Of a stretch of DNA of 64,000 nucleotides, positions 45,671 to 54,834 are shown piece by piece. Position 1 is the stretch's first letter, and each line of letters opens with the position of its first letter. Source of the stretch: an uncultured Alphaproteobacteria bacterium (lineage in GTDB: Bacteria > Pseudomonadota > Alphaproteobacteria > HIMB59 > GCA-002718135). Position numbers and translations under genes: made by a program. The notes below the pieces were generated by a model. The model saw nothing but the letters and a program-made list of their open reading frames with translations. It searched no databases and was not told the DNA's origin. The stretch covers positions 186,001-250,000 of the forward strand of contig CACNNQ010000001.1 in the NCBI GenBank assembly GCA_902621855.1, written 5' to 3'.

Positions 45671-46875
45671 AAAAGAAAAAAGAAAAACTAGCATTTGGAC
45701 GATTAAATTTACTAAGGGGTGATACTCTAAATGGTAATAAAAGAATTAAAATTGGTTTCATAGGAGGTGGTCCAAATTCATTTATAGGCTATACTCATAG
45801 ACTAGCATCAAGATTTGACAACAAGTTTGAAACAGTAGCAGGAGTTTTTTCGACAGATAAATTAAAATCAAAAAAATTTGGTATTTCTTTAGGAATAAGT
45901 GAAGACCGTTGTTATTCTGACTTTTTAACAATGGCAAAAAAAGAGTCACAAAGAAGTGATGGAATACAAGCTATTGGAATTATGACCCCAGCAGGTTATC
46001 ACTATAAAATTGCGAAAGAATTTCTTAATAGAAAAATCCACGTGATTTGTGACAAGCCTATGACAGCTACTTTAAATGAGGCTTTAATGCTTGAAAGAGT
46101 GATAAAGAAAAACAAAATGGTCTTTGCTCTTACTCATAATTATTCAGCATATCCAATGTTAAGAGAAGCTAAAAATTTAATTGATAATGATAAAATAGGA
46201 AAGATTCATCTTATTAACGTTGAATATCCTCAAGGATACACAGTGGGATTAAAAAAAAATGAAGAAAGAAATGTTTTAAAGTGGAGATTGGATAAAAAAA
46301 TTAGTGGTGAGTCTATGATATTACAAGAAATAGGCACTCATGCTTATCACCTTATGAGATTTGTAACATCATTAGAAGCAAAAGAATTATTAGCACAAGT
46401 TGATACTTTATCCGATCAACTAACAGTAGATGATAATGCTTTTATAATCCTAAGAATGCAAAATAAAGCTAAAGCCTCTATTTGGGTTTCCTCTGCTGCT
46501 ACTGGTGGTGAAAATGGCTTAAAAATAAGAGTATATGGAAATAAAGGTGCAATAGAATGGTTTCAAGATGATCCTAATAATCTTAAATTTACTGAACTAA
46601 ATAATCCTACAAAAATTCTAACTAGGGCAAGTGGTGCAGTATCAAATTTATCCTTAAAATCATCTAGAGTTGCTGCAGGGCATCCAGAAGGTTTTTTTGA
46701 AGCTTTTGCGAATATTTATTCGGAATTTGCAGACTCAATTTGTAATAAAAGTATTCGTAAAAATAAAAACAATATTTTTCCAGGTATCAAAGATGGTATT
46801 GCAGGAATAAATTTTGTGAGCGCAGCAAAAAAATCTTCAAAAAAAAATGGAGCTTGGATAAAATTAAAGAGTTAA
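45667..46875 (+). CDS. Gfo/Idh/MocA-family oxidoreductase, 402 aa
   Basis: An NAD(P)-dependent oxidoreductase of the Gfo/Idh/MocA family that uses cyclic sugars or inositols. I place the start at ATG 45667 (MKKKKEKLAFG), overlapping the SDR stop by four bases; the 15 codons open upstream lie inside the SDR gene. IGFIGGGPNSFIGYTHRLAS binds the nucleotide near residue 28, VICDKPMTATLNEA near 126 holds the family lysine, and LQEIGTHAYHLMRF near 219 holds the catalytic His region. It has a longer N-terminus than most members. The substrate is unknown. Confidence 0.85.
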   Translation: MKKKKEKLAFGRLNLLRGDTLNGNKRIKIGFIGGGPNSFIGYTHRLASRFDNKFETVAGVFSTDKLKSKKFGISLGISEDRCYSDFLTMAKKESQRSDGIQAIGIMTPAGYHYKIAKEFLNRKIHVICDKPMTATLNEALMLERVIKKNKMVFALTHNYSAYPMLREAKNLIDNDKIGKIHLINVEYPQGYTVGLKKNEERNVLKWRLDKKISGESMILQEIGTHAYHLMRFVTSLEAKELLAQVDTLSDQLTVDDNAFIILRMQNKAKASIWVSSAATGGENGLKIRVYGNKGAIEWFQDDPNNLKFTELNNPTKILTRASGAVSNLSLKSSRVAAGHPEGFFEAFANIYSEFADSICNKSIRKNKNNIFPGIKDGIAGINFVSAAKKSSKKNGAWIKLKS

Positions 46876-46913
46876 CTATTGATTTTACATTTTAAATCTG
46901 TTCTAAAAATAAT

Positions 46914-47918
46914 ATGATTAAAATAGCCTTAATGGGTGCTGGCAGAATAGGCAAAATGCACGCAACTATGATAGATGCTAGCCCTAATTGTACCGTGCAA
47001 TATATTTATGATATCGACATTAACTTAGCAAAAGAAATAGCTAATCAAACGGGTGCAAAATTGGCAACTTCGCCTGAAGATGCAATAAATAGTGATGATG
47101 TTGATGCAATTTTTATAGCTTCAGCAACTCCAACTCACGTTGAATTTATAACATTGGCTGTGAAAGCCCAAAAACCAGTTTTTTGTGAAAAACCTATAGA
47201 TCTTAATATTGAAAAAGTTGATGAATGTAAAAATTTTATAAAAGATAAAAATGTTCCAATCCAAATTGGATTTAATAGAAGGTTTGATAACAGTCATGCA
47301 AAAGTAAAAGTAGCTTCAGAGAATAATGAAATTGGTAAATTAGAGATGTTGATAATAACAAGTAGAGATCCGGCTCCACCAGGAATAGATTATTTAAAAG
47401 CTGCTGGAGGTTTTTTTAGAGATACCACTATTCATGATTTTGATTTAAGTAGATTTATTCTTGGAAATGATCCAATTGTAAAAATTTCAGCGTTTGGTGA
47501 ACAACTTGTATCAGAAGATGCAAAAAAAGTTGGCGATCATGATACAGCTATGTTTGTAATGAGGTCAAAAGCTGGTGTTTTAATTCATATAAATAACTCA
47601 AGAAGAGCAGTATATGGTTACGATCAAAGAGTCGAAGCATTTGGAAGTAAGGGTATGATAATTTCAAACAATCAAACTCAATCATCTGTTGAGAGATTTT
47701 CTAAAGAATCAACTTTTTCTAAAGACCCAGTTCAATTCTTTTTTATTGAAAGATATGAACAAGCTTACAAAACACAGTTAGAGGAATTTGTTTCTATGAT
47801 TAATAAAAAAACGGAACCCAAAGTTTCTTTTGAAGATGGAAGAAGAGCATTAATATTAGCAAATGCTGCTTACGAAAGTTTAAAATCTGGTAAAGTGGTT
47901 GACATAAATTTTGAATGA
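46914..47918 (+). CDS. iolG: Inositol 2-dehydrogenase-like oxidoreductase
   Basis: A 334-residue Gfo/Idh/MocA protein whose pattern fits inositol 2-dehydrogenase (IolG), which oxidises myo-inositol to scyllo-inosose. LMGAGRIGKMHATMI near residue 7 binds NAD, FCEKPIDLNIEKV near 90 holds the catalytic lysine, GFNRRFDNSHAKV near 120 and FFRDTTIHDFDLSRFILG near 163 with the family Asp-His are IolG-like. No other iol genes adjoin it, so a related cyclic sugar is also possible. It overlaps the next SDR by four bases. Confidence 0.8.
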   Translation: MIKIALMGAGRIGKMHATMIDASPNCTVQYIYDIDINLAKEIANQTGAKLATSPEDAINSDDVDAIFIASATPTHVEFITLAVKAQKPVFCEKPIDLNIEKVDECKNFIKDKNVPIQIGFNRRFDNSHAKVKVASENNEIGKLEMLIITSRDPAPPGIDYLKAAGGFFRDTTIHDFDLSRFILGNDPIVKISAFGEQLVSEDAKKVGDHDTAMFVMRSKAGVLIHINNSRRAVYGYDQRVEAFGSKGMIISNNQTQSSVERFSKESTFSKDPVQFFFIERYEQAYKTQLEEFVSMINKKTEPKVSFEDGRRALILANAAYESLKSGKVVDINFE

Positions 47919-48751
47919 GTATGAAAAATCAATTTAAAGACAAAGTAATTATAGTTACTGGTAGTACACAGGGTAGTGGAGCAGAGACAGCAAAATTATT
48001 TGCTTCAAGAGGAGCTAAGGCTATAACAATTTGTGGAAGACAAGAGCAGAAAGGTTTTGAGGTTAAAAAAGAAATTGAATCTCATGGAACTAAATGTCTT
48101 TTTGTTAAAGCTGATTTAGCCAATGTTGATGATTGTAAAAAAATTGTTTCATTAACAGACAATGAATTTGGAACTGTTAACACTTTAGTCAATGTTGCTG
48201 GTTATACTGAAAGAGGAACAATATTAAGTGCAAGTATAGAAAATTTTGATAAAAACTTTAGTATTAATGCTAGGGCTCCATTTATTTTGATGCAAGAAAG
48301 TATTAAAATAATGATTAGAGATAAAAACAAAGGAACAATTGCAAGTGTATTATCTATGGCTATGTATAGTGGCATGCCATTTATTGTTGCATACAGCGGA
48401 TCAAAAGCTGCGCTGGCAATAATGACTAAAAATATTGCTAATTCAGTTTCTGGTCATCAGATTAGAGTTAATGCATTAAATATAGGTTGGACTGATACTC
48501 CTGCTGAGCATGATATTCAAACCAGAGTTCATAATAAAGAGGAAAATTGGCTAGCTGAAGATGAAAGCAAAGTTCCATTTAAAAGATTAACTAAACCAAT
48601 TGATGTTGCGAAAGGTTTAGCATTTATGTGTTCAGATGAATCAGGCCTAATGACTGGTAGTGTAATTGATTTCGATCAAACAGTTCATGGATGGCATTCA
48701 TATTCAGCTTATGATACTAAAATATTAGATGACTCTTTTTTAGGTGAGTAG
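47915..48751 (+). CDS. SDR-family oxidoreductase, 278 aa
   Basis: A classical SDR. VTGSTQGSGAETAKLFASRG at residue 12 is a slightly altered cofactor loop (TGSTQGSG in place of TGxxxGIG), NVAGYTERGTIL is near 94, and the catalytic Ser and Tyr-Lys are in VLSMAMYSGMP near 143 and AYSGSKAALAIM near 157. The C-terminus is extended by about 25 residues past the usual GxxxDxDG block. The substrate is unknown; the flanking Gfo/Idh and dioxygenase genes suggest a polyol or hydroxylated acid. Confidence 0.82.
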   Translation: MSMKNQFKDKVIIVTGSTQGSGAETAKLFASRGAKAITICGRQEQKGFEVKKEIESHGTKCLFVKADLANVDDCKKIVSLTDNEFGTVNTLVNVAGYTERGTILSASIENFDKNFSINARAPFILMQESIKIMIRDKNKGTIASVLSMAMYSGMPFIVAYSGSKAALAIMTKNIANSVSGHQIRVNALNIGWTDTPAEHDIQTRVHNKEENWLAEDESKVPFKRLTKPIDVAKGLAFMCSDESGLMTGSVIDFDQTVHGWHSYSAYDTKILDDSFLGE

Positions 48752-48754
48752 CAA

Positions 48755-49825
48755 GTGCCATCAAAATCTATTCTAATTCCAGAAGGAATACTAAAAGGTC
48801 AAAATCTTCATGCTCTATGGTTGCGCGAAAGATTATCGGGAGATGATTTTGTTGATAAAAATAATTTACAAAGATTATATGAACCTAGCTTATTAGATGA
48901 TAATCTTACAATAAATGAATACAAAATAAATAATAATTTTTTAGAAATTTCATTCTCAGATGGATCTAATGGAAAAATAAATATTAATGAATTATATGAA
49001 GAAATTAATTCAATAGATGTAATACCTAATAAGAAAATTTGGAGTGTATCTGATAAGTTACAAATTTTTGATAATAATCAAATTCAAGAAAATAAAAAAT
49101 ATTTAATTAAGATGTTAAAGTCATTTTATGAATACGGATATGTCATAATAGAAAATACAAAACCTGAGCAGAATGAGGTAATAAATTTTGCAGAAAAATT
49201 AGGCCCTGTTCGTACAACAAATTGGGGAAAATTATTTAATGTTGTCTCAAAACCAAATCCTAATGATTTAGCATATACAGCACTTGAACTTAAATCTCAC
49301 TCAGATAATCCCTACCGAAAACCTGTACCAGGAATTCAACTTCTACATTGTATTGCAAATGAATCTGTTGGGGGTGACTCGAGTCTGGTTGATGGATATA
49401 GTGTCACTGAATTTTTAAAAAAGAACCATAAAAAATTATATAAAATTTTGACTGAAACAAATGTTAATTTTAAATTTACAGATGTTGATGTAATTCTAGA
49501 AAACAAATCTAAATTAATTGAATTAGATGATAATGGTTTATTCAAACAAATTAATTTTAGTAGCAGATTAGATTACGTCCCCAACCTTAGATTTGAGGAT
49601 TTAGAAATATTTTATCAAGCAAGAAAGTGCATGTATGAATTATGCAATTCAGATCAATTCAAAATAAAATTCAGGTTATCAGCTGGAATGATTGCAATGT
49701 TTGATAATTTAAGGACATTACATGGTCGTACTAAATTTGATCCCAATACAGGATTTCGTCACTTACAAGGTTGTTATATTGATCACGATGCAACAGAAGG
49801 GAAACTAAGAAGATTATTAAAATAA
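48755..49825 (+). CDS. TauD/gamma-butyrobetaine hydroxylase-like dioxygenase
   Basis: A 356-residue Fe(II)/2-oxoglutarate dioxygenase. The N-terminal 95 residues resemble the DUF971-like domain found in gamma-butyrobetaine hydroxylase (LHALWLRERLSGDDFVD). The catalytic core has the iron motif ELKSHSDNPYRKPVPGIQLLHC near residue 175 and the distal His-Arg region FDNLRTLHGRTKFDPNTGFRHLQGCYID near 312-339. Gamma-butyrobetaine to carnitine or trimethyllysine hydroxylation are the known reactions in this group. Starting at GTG three bases after the SDR, it ends a five-gene run, yet its link to the sugar-oxidation genes is unclear. Confidence 0.83.
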   Translation: MPSKSILIPEGILKGQNLHALWLRERLSGDDFVDKNNLQRLYEPSLLDDNLTINEYKINNNFLEISFSDGSNGKININELYEEINSIDVIPNKKIWSVSDKLQIFDNNQIQENKKYLIKMLKSFYEYGYVIIENTKPEQNEVINFAEKLGPVRTTNWGKLFNVVSKPNPNDLAYTALELKSHSDNPYRKPVPGIQLLHCIANESVGGDSSLVDGYSVTEFLKKNHKKLYKILTETNVNFKFTDVDVILENKSKLIELDDNGLFKQINFSSRLDYVPNLRFEDLEIFYQARKCMYELCNSDQFKIKFRLSAGMIAMFDNLRTLHGRTKFDPNTGFRHLQGCYIDHDATEGKLRRLLK

Positions 49826-49826
49826 T

Positions 49827-50894
49827 TTATACTTCAAATATTTTATCAGGTGAATACAGTTGGATAATTTTTTTATACCAATCTAAAAATTGATCTTTTT
49901 TTATTAAGGAGACTGTAAAACCACCAAATCCACCTCCTGTTAATCTTGCTCCAACTGCACCACATTTAATAGAATTCTTAACTATTTCATCAACATCACT
50001 AGTAGAAGCTTCAAAGTCATTAGAATATGATTCATGACTCTCATTCATTAATTTGCCGAATTTTAAAATTTTGTTATTCAAAATACTTTCTTTAGCTTGT
50101 AGAACACGATCATTTTCAAAAATAACATGCTTAGCCCTACTAGCTACTACAGTATTACTGAATTTTGAAATTAAAAAGTCACTTACTTTAACACTTCCTA
50201 AGTGTTCTACATTAAGATCCTTTTCTGCAATTTTAAGTTCTGCAAATCTTTCATTGTAAGAACTACTTCTAAGATTTCTCTGAACTTTTGAGTCTATTAG
50301 GCAAAATTTCCAATTGGCTGGAAAGTTTATCAATTCAAATTTTAAATTTTTACAATCTAGAAAAAAAGCTTTTCCGTATATTCCTATTGAAGATATCATT
50401 TGATCCATTATGCCCCCTGAAACACCGATGTAATCGTATTCAACTTTTTTGGCTAAAACTGCTAAATGTTTTTCTGATATTTGTGCGTTAAAATAACTTT
50501 TTAGAGCCTTAAGTGTTGAGACACATAGTGCTGAAGAGGATGAAATACCTCTTTCTAATGGAATATTCGAAGAAATATAAATATTAAAATATTCCAATTT
50601 AATTTTTTTGTATTCTTCAAAAAAAACAAATAAACATCCTTTAATATAATCTGCCCATTCATTATCTTTTGACTTTATAAAATCATTAAATATTTTTTTT
50701 TCTTTAAAATGTTCAGAGTATACTACAAATTCTTTTTCATTATTTTTTGATAATTTAATGGTATTTTTAAAACCAAGTAATGTTGGCATAACGTAACCAC
50801 CTGTATAATCTGTGTGCTCTCCTATTAGGTTAACACGTGCATTAGCACTTTCTTTTATCTGATGTTTGTGATTAAATATGTTTTCAAAGCTCAT
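49827..50894 (-). CDS. galK: Galactokinase-family GHMP kinase
   Basis: A 355-residue GHMP kinase. The galactokinase signature ARVNLIGEHTDYTGGYVMPT is at residues 19-38, the ATP loop IPLERGISSSSALCVSTLKA near 112, VSGGIMDQMISSIG near 158 (with the catalytic Asp), and GAVGARLTGGGFGGFTVSLI near 313. It would phosphorylate galactose at C1, or N-acetylgalactosamine in a GalK variant, which fits the amino-sugar genes on the other side. No GalT or GalE is encoded here. Its start codon is only 15 bases from that of the divergent GH20 gene. Confidence 0.87.
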   Translation of the reverse strand: MSFENIFNHKHQIKESANARVNLIGEHTDYTGGYVMPTLLGFKNTIKLSKNNEKEFVVYSEHFKEKKIFNDFIKSKDNEWADYIKGCLFVFFEEYKKIKLEYFNIYISSNIPLERGISSSSALCVSTLKALKSYFNAQISEKHLAVLAKKVEYDYIGVSGGIMDQMISSIGIYGKAFFLDCKNLKFELINFPANWKFCLIDSKVQRNLRSSSYNERFAELKIAEKDLNVEHLGSVKVSDFLISKFSNTVVASRAKHVIFENDRVLQAKESILNNKILKFGKLMNESHESYSNDFEASTSDVDEIVKNSIKCGAVGARLTGGGFGGFTVSLIKKDQFLDWYKKIIQLYSPDKIFEV

Positions 50895-50909
50895 TAATTA
50901 AATTTCTAT

Positions 50910-52763
50910 ATGATAACACAAATTAAACCATGTTTTACAAAAAATAATATACTTAAAATAAGTTTTTCATCAGATATTCCTGAAAACAAATATAAAATTT
51001 GTTTTTCATTAGTTTACTCTATTAAAGAAATAGAAGGAGCTTCAGTTATTAAACAAATTGGAAGATATTATGAACTAGAAGCTTTAAATGATACAATTTT
51101 TTTAAAACTTCAAACACCAAAAACTGGAACATATAATTTATCTTGTGGACCAGAAGGATTATTTTTAATTGATAAAGAAAATCAATTAGTAGAATGTACT
51201 ATAGAAGATCTTTTTTTTGAAAATGAAATTGCGAGTGTTAATTATAGAGATGATGTAACTGATAATTTTATACCTATCATTCCTGAGCCATTTAAATGCT
51301 CTTTTTCTAAAGACCATGTAGCAATAAAAAATAAATTATTTAAAATTCAAGATGAAGAAATAATAAGAAATACTAATGAAATAATTAACAAACTTGGCGT
51401 AAAATTTTCTAAAACTGAAGGGATACCTATTATATTTAAAAAAAAAAATAGTACTGAGGATGAATACTCAATAATAATTTCTAAAGATAATATTCAAATA
51501 TATTTTAACAATTATGGAGGTAAGTTTTATGCTTTGATAACTCTTTTGCAATTAATTTATTTTTATGATTATAAATTACCTTTATGTAAAATAAATGATA
51601 AACCGAAATATTCTTGGCGAGGAATGCATTTAGATTGTGCAAGACAATTTTACTCAATTAAAGAAATAAAAAGATTATTAATTTATATGTCATTATTTAA
51701 AATGAATCGTTTTCATTGGCATCTAACTGACAATGAAGCGTGGAGAATTGAAATAAAAAAATATCCAAAATTGACATCAGAGGGTGCATTTAGAGGTTAT
51801 AAACAAAAAATACCTCCATTTTATGGAAGTGGATATAGTAAAAATGGGGGATATTATTCACAAGACGATATTAGAGAATTAATATTATATGCTAAAAAAT
51901 TAAATATAGAAATAATGCCAGAGGTTGATCTACCAGCTCATTCCTGGACTTTATTACAGGTTATGCCTGAGTTAAAAGATGAAGTCTCTAACATTATATC
52001 TGAAGATGTAGGTTCATATAAAAATAATACAATTAATCCAAGTTTAGAAAAAACAAAATATTTCTTAAATGATATTTTGAATGAAATTAGCAATGTCTTC
52101 CCATTTGAATATATTCATGTTGGACTTGATGAAAGGCCCAAGAATTCATGGGAAGGCTCACCTGTAATTATAGAATTTATGAAAAAAAATAAAATAACCT
52201 CACAGGAAGAATATCAGGATTATTATATGAATTATTTGATCAATATTTTAAAATTAAGAGATAAAACTTCTGCAGCTTGGAATGAAGCAGCTGTTTCCCC
52301 ACATATAAATCATGGAGTTGGAGGCAGTGCAGGTAATATCGATAATTCATGTTTAATTTTTTCTTGGGAGCATTCGACTGTTGCTAAAGAGGTAACTGAT
52401 AAAGGTTTTGAAACAGTATTATGCCCTGGACAAAAAACATATTTTGATATGGCATACAACAATTCGACTAATGAAAGAGGGATATGTTGGGCAGCAACAA
52501 TAGAAGTTAAAGACATATATAACTGGAACCCAGTTGAGAATATTAATAATGAAAGTTTAATAAAAGGAATACAAGGCCAATTATGGTCAGAAACAATAAC
52601 AGATAAGAAATATCTAGATCAAATGATTAATCCTCGATTAGCTACATTATCAGAAATAGCATGGAAGGGCAAAAGCTCAAGAGGATGGGTGAATTTTAGG
52701 TCTGCTTTACTCAACACTGTAAGATTTTTGAAAAACTTTAGCTGGAGTTACCATAATTTTTAA
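50910..52763 (+). CDS. GH20 beta-N-acetylhexosaminidase, cytoplasmic
   Basis: A 617-residue family 20 glycoside hydrolase, releasing terminal beta-GlcNAc or GalNAc. The catalytic domain opens with YSWRGMHLDCARQFYSIKEIK near residue 234, then FHWHLTDNEAWRIEIKKYP near 267 and IMPEVDLPAHSW near 334; the catalytic Asp-Glu pair is in IHVGLDERPKNSWEG near 405 (HxGxDE). The N-terminal 200 residues form the usual beta domain. There is no signal peptide, so it probably works in the cytoplasm on oligosaccharides brought in by the ABC importer downstream, not on polymers outside. Confidence 0.9.
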   Translation: MITQIKPCFTKNNILKISFSSDIPENKYKICFSLVYSIKEIEGASVIKQIGRYYELEALNDTIFLKLQTPKTGTYNLSCGPEGLFLIDKENQLVECTIEDLFFENEIASVNYRDDVTDNFIPIIPEPFKCSFSKDHVAIKNKLFKIQDEEIIRNTNEIINKLGVKFSKTEGIPIIFKKKNSTEDEYSIIISKDNIQIYFNNYGGKFYALITLLQLIYFYDYKLPLCKINDKPKYSWRGMHLDCARQFYSIKEIKRLLIYMSLFKMNRFHWHLTDNEAWRIEIKKYPKLTSEGAFRGYKQKIPPFYGSGYSKNGGYYSQDDIRELILYAKKLNIEIMPEVDLPAHSWTLLQVMPELKDEVSNIISEDVGSYKNNTINPSLEKTKYFLNDILNEISNVFPFEYIHVGLDERPKNSWEGSPVIIEFMKKNKITSQEEYQDYYMNYLINILKLRDKTSAAWNEAAVSPHINHGVGGSAGNIDNSCLIFSWEHSTVAKEVTDKGFETVLCPGQKTYFDMAYNNSTNERGICWAATIEVKDIYNWNPVENINNESLIKGIQGQLWSETITDKKYLDQMINPRLATLSEIAWKGKSSRGWVNFRSALLNTVRFLKNFSWSYHNF

Positions 52764-52782
52764 TGTTTAATATTTTCTTATT

Positions 52783-53928
52783 ATGAGAGTAGGTGCAGTT
52801 GGTTTAGGATCGCGAACAGCGACTGTTTTTAATGAATTATTGAAAATTAATTCAGACATTACTATGATTTCTTATGTAGATCCATATCCAATAGGTAAAA
52901 AAATAGCTGAAGAAAATAATTTTTTTCCAAATCAAAAATATGAAACATTAAATGAAATGTTGAAAAATGAAAATTTGGATTTATTAATGGTTGGATCTCC
53001 AAATCATTTACATCTTGAACATATAACTAAAGGGCTTGAAGCTGGTTTAAAAATATTTGCTGAAAAACCAATTGTCATCAATGAGAAAGAAAGTTTTGCT
53101 CTAGCAAAGTTAATCAAAAAATATGGAAAAGAAAAAATAATTGTTGGTTTGGTCCTACGTTATTCTCAACATGCTAAATCAATAAATAAAATATTAAATG
53201 AAAAAAAAATTGGTGAAATAATTTCTATTGAAGGTTCAGAACATATAGTCCCTTCACATGGCGCATTTTTTATGAGAAATTGGAGAAGAAAAAAACAATA
53301 TTCTGGCGGTTTTATGCTTGAGAAATGTTGTCACGATATTGATTTTTATTCAATGATTACAAAAAGCAGACCAATAAAAGTTGCTAGTTTTGGTTCACGT
53401 AGATCTTTTATTCCAAAAAATTTGCCAAAATCTTCATTAGAAGAGTATACCAAAGACAGACTTGAAGGATGGGAATCAAAAAATAATGTTTTTGATAGTG
53501 ATGCAGATATTGTCGATCATCAAGTTGCAATAATTGAGTATGAAAATAAAGCTGTTTTATCTTTTCACACAAATATGAAAGTTCCTGATGAATATAGAAG
53601 ATTCGCAATAATGGGCTCTAAAGGGATGATTGAAGGTGATTTTGTTAGAGGATTTTTAAAAGCTCATGATGAACATAATAAAATAATTTTAGATGAAAAC
53701 TATGGATCAGCGTTTGGAAAAAAAATCAAAGGACATTACGGTGCCGATAGCATGATGGCTAAAGATATTAATGCCCATCTTATTGGAGGAAAATTTAAAT
53801 TACCTGTTGGTGTTATTGAGTGTATTGAGGCAGGTATTGTTGCAATGAAATTAGATGAATCTATAAAAACTAATTCGATTATTGATTTGACTAGCACATG
53901 GAATAAATTAGACAATTTATTAAAATAA
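52783..53928 (+). CDS. Gfo/Idh/MocA-family oxidoreductase, 381 aa
   Basis: A third Gfo/Idh/MocA protein. GAVGLGSRTATVFNELLK near residue 4 binds NAD(P), LKIFAEKPIVINEKESF near 87 holds the family lysine, and GGFMLEKCCHDIDFYSMIT near 173 the catalytic His region. It has no signal sequence and lies between GH20 and the sugar importer with no gap to the latter. It may oxidise the imported sugar at C3, help glycoside cleavage by redox chemistry, or epimerise it; none of these can be picked from sequence. Confidence 0.82.
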   Translation: MRVGAVGLGSRTATVFNELLKINSDITMISYVDPYPIGKKIAEENNFFPNQKYETLNEMLKNENLDLLMVGSPNHLHLEHITKGLEAGLKIFAEKPIVINEKESFALAKLIKKYGKEKIIVGLVLRYSQHAKSINKILNEKKIGEIISIEGSEHIVPSHGAFFMRNWRRKKQYSGGFMLEKCCHDIDFYSMITKSRPIKVASFGSRRSFIPKNLPKSSLEEYTKDRLEGWESKNNVFDSDADIVDHQVAIIEYENKAVLSFHTNMKVPDEYRRFAIMGSKGMIEGDFVRGFLKAHDEHNKIILDENYGSAFGKKIKGHYGADSMMAKDINAHLIGGKFKLPVGVIECIEAGIVAMKLDESIKTNSIIDLTSTWNKLDNLLK

Positions 53929-54834
53929 ATGAAAAACTCATCTAGACTCGTATCTTTTAACTCACCAACATTCTTGGCTTATGCATTAATAGCTCCTGCA
54001 GTTGTATATCTTTTATGTATTGTAGGATGGCCTCTTTTTGAGACATTTAGGTTATCATTTACCAATGCTAGTATTGCTGGAGAAGAATATGTTGGTTTTG
54101 AAAATTATGAAAAACTACTCGCTAGCTCTAAATTCAGTAAAATCGCAATAAGAACTTTTGTATGGACATTCTTTTCTGTTCTACTCAAATTAATTCTTGG
54201 TATGATTGGTGCAGTATTATTAAATGCTAGTTTAAGAGGAAGAACATTTTTTAGAATTTTAGTTTTACCTCCATGGGTAGTTCCAATTGCTATAGGTGCT
54301 CTTGGATGGATGTGGGTTTATAATGGTCATTTTGGAATTTTATCAGGAATAGGAATAAGACTAGGTTTATTGGATGGTCCATTTAGTTTCTTGGCATACA
54401 AAAACAGTGCTTTTATTGCGACAATGGTTACTGATGTTTGGGTAGGAACACCTTTTGTTACATTATTTTTTTTAGCAGGTATGCAAGCAGTGTCAAAAGA
54501 TCTCTATGAAGCAGCATATTGTGATGGTGCAGGAAGGTTTAGACGTTTTTATCACATAACTCTTCCACAAATCACACCAGTAATAATCTCAATGTCACTT
54601 ATTTCTGCAGTAGCTACTTTTGTTTCGTTTGATATTATTTTTATAATGACTGAGGGTGGACCTAGAGGTGCCACAACAACACTCATCATTGATACATATA
54701 AAATGGCTTTAGGCAATTATAAGTTTGGTAGAGGATCAGCAAGAGCAGTTATGATTGTTTTAATGATAACAACTTTTGCAGTACTTTATTTTTATTTACT
54801 ATCTAGAATAAATAAGAAGGTATCTCATGGATAA
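53929..54834 (+). CDS. Sugar ABC transporter permease (MalF/UgpA type)
   Basis: A 301-residue permease with six helices of the CUT1 sugar family. The start AYALIAPAVVYLLCIVGWPLFETFRLSFTNASI and the ATPase-contact loop EAAYCDGAGRFRRFYHITLPQITPVI near residue 199 are typical. It starts directly after the stop of the Gfo/Idh gene and overlaps the second permease by eight bases, so all are co-transcribed. Confidence 0.92.
   Translation: MKNSSRLVSFNSPTFLAYALIAPAVVYLLCIVGWPLFETFRLSFTNASIAGEEYVGFENYEKLLASSKFSKIAIRTFVWTFFSVLLKLILGMIGAVLLNASLRGRTFFRILVLPPWVVPIAIGALGWMWVYNGHFGILSGIGIRLGLLDGPFSFLAYKNSAFIATMVTDVWVGTPFVTLFFLAGMQAVSKDLYEAAYCDGAGRFRRFYHITLPQITPVIISMSLISAVATFVSFDIIFIMTEGGPRGATTTLIIDTYKMALGNYKFGRGSARAVMIVLMITTFAVLYFYLLSRINKKVSHG

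Noticed and set aside
52783-53928. Naming this Gfo/Idh protein a GH109 N-acetylgalactosaminidase.
   Set aside because: It is shorter than typical GH109 enzymes and lacks their signal peptide; kept as a possible chemistry only.
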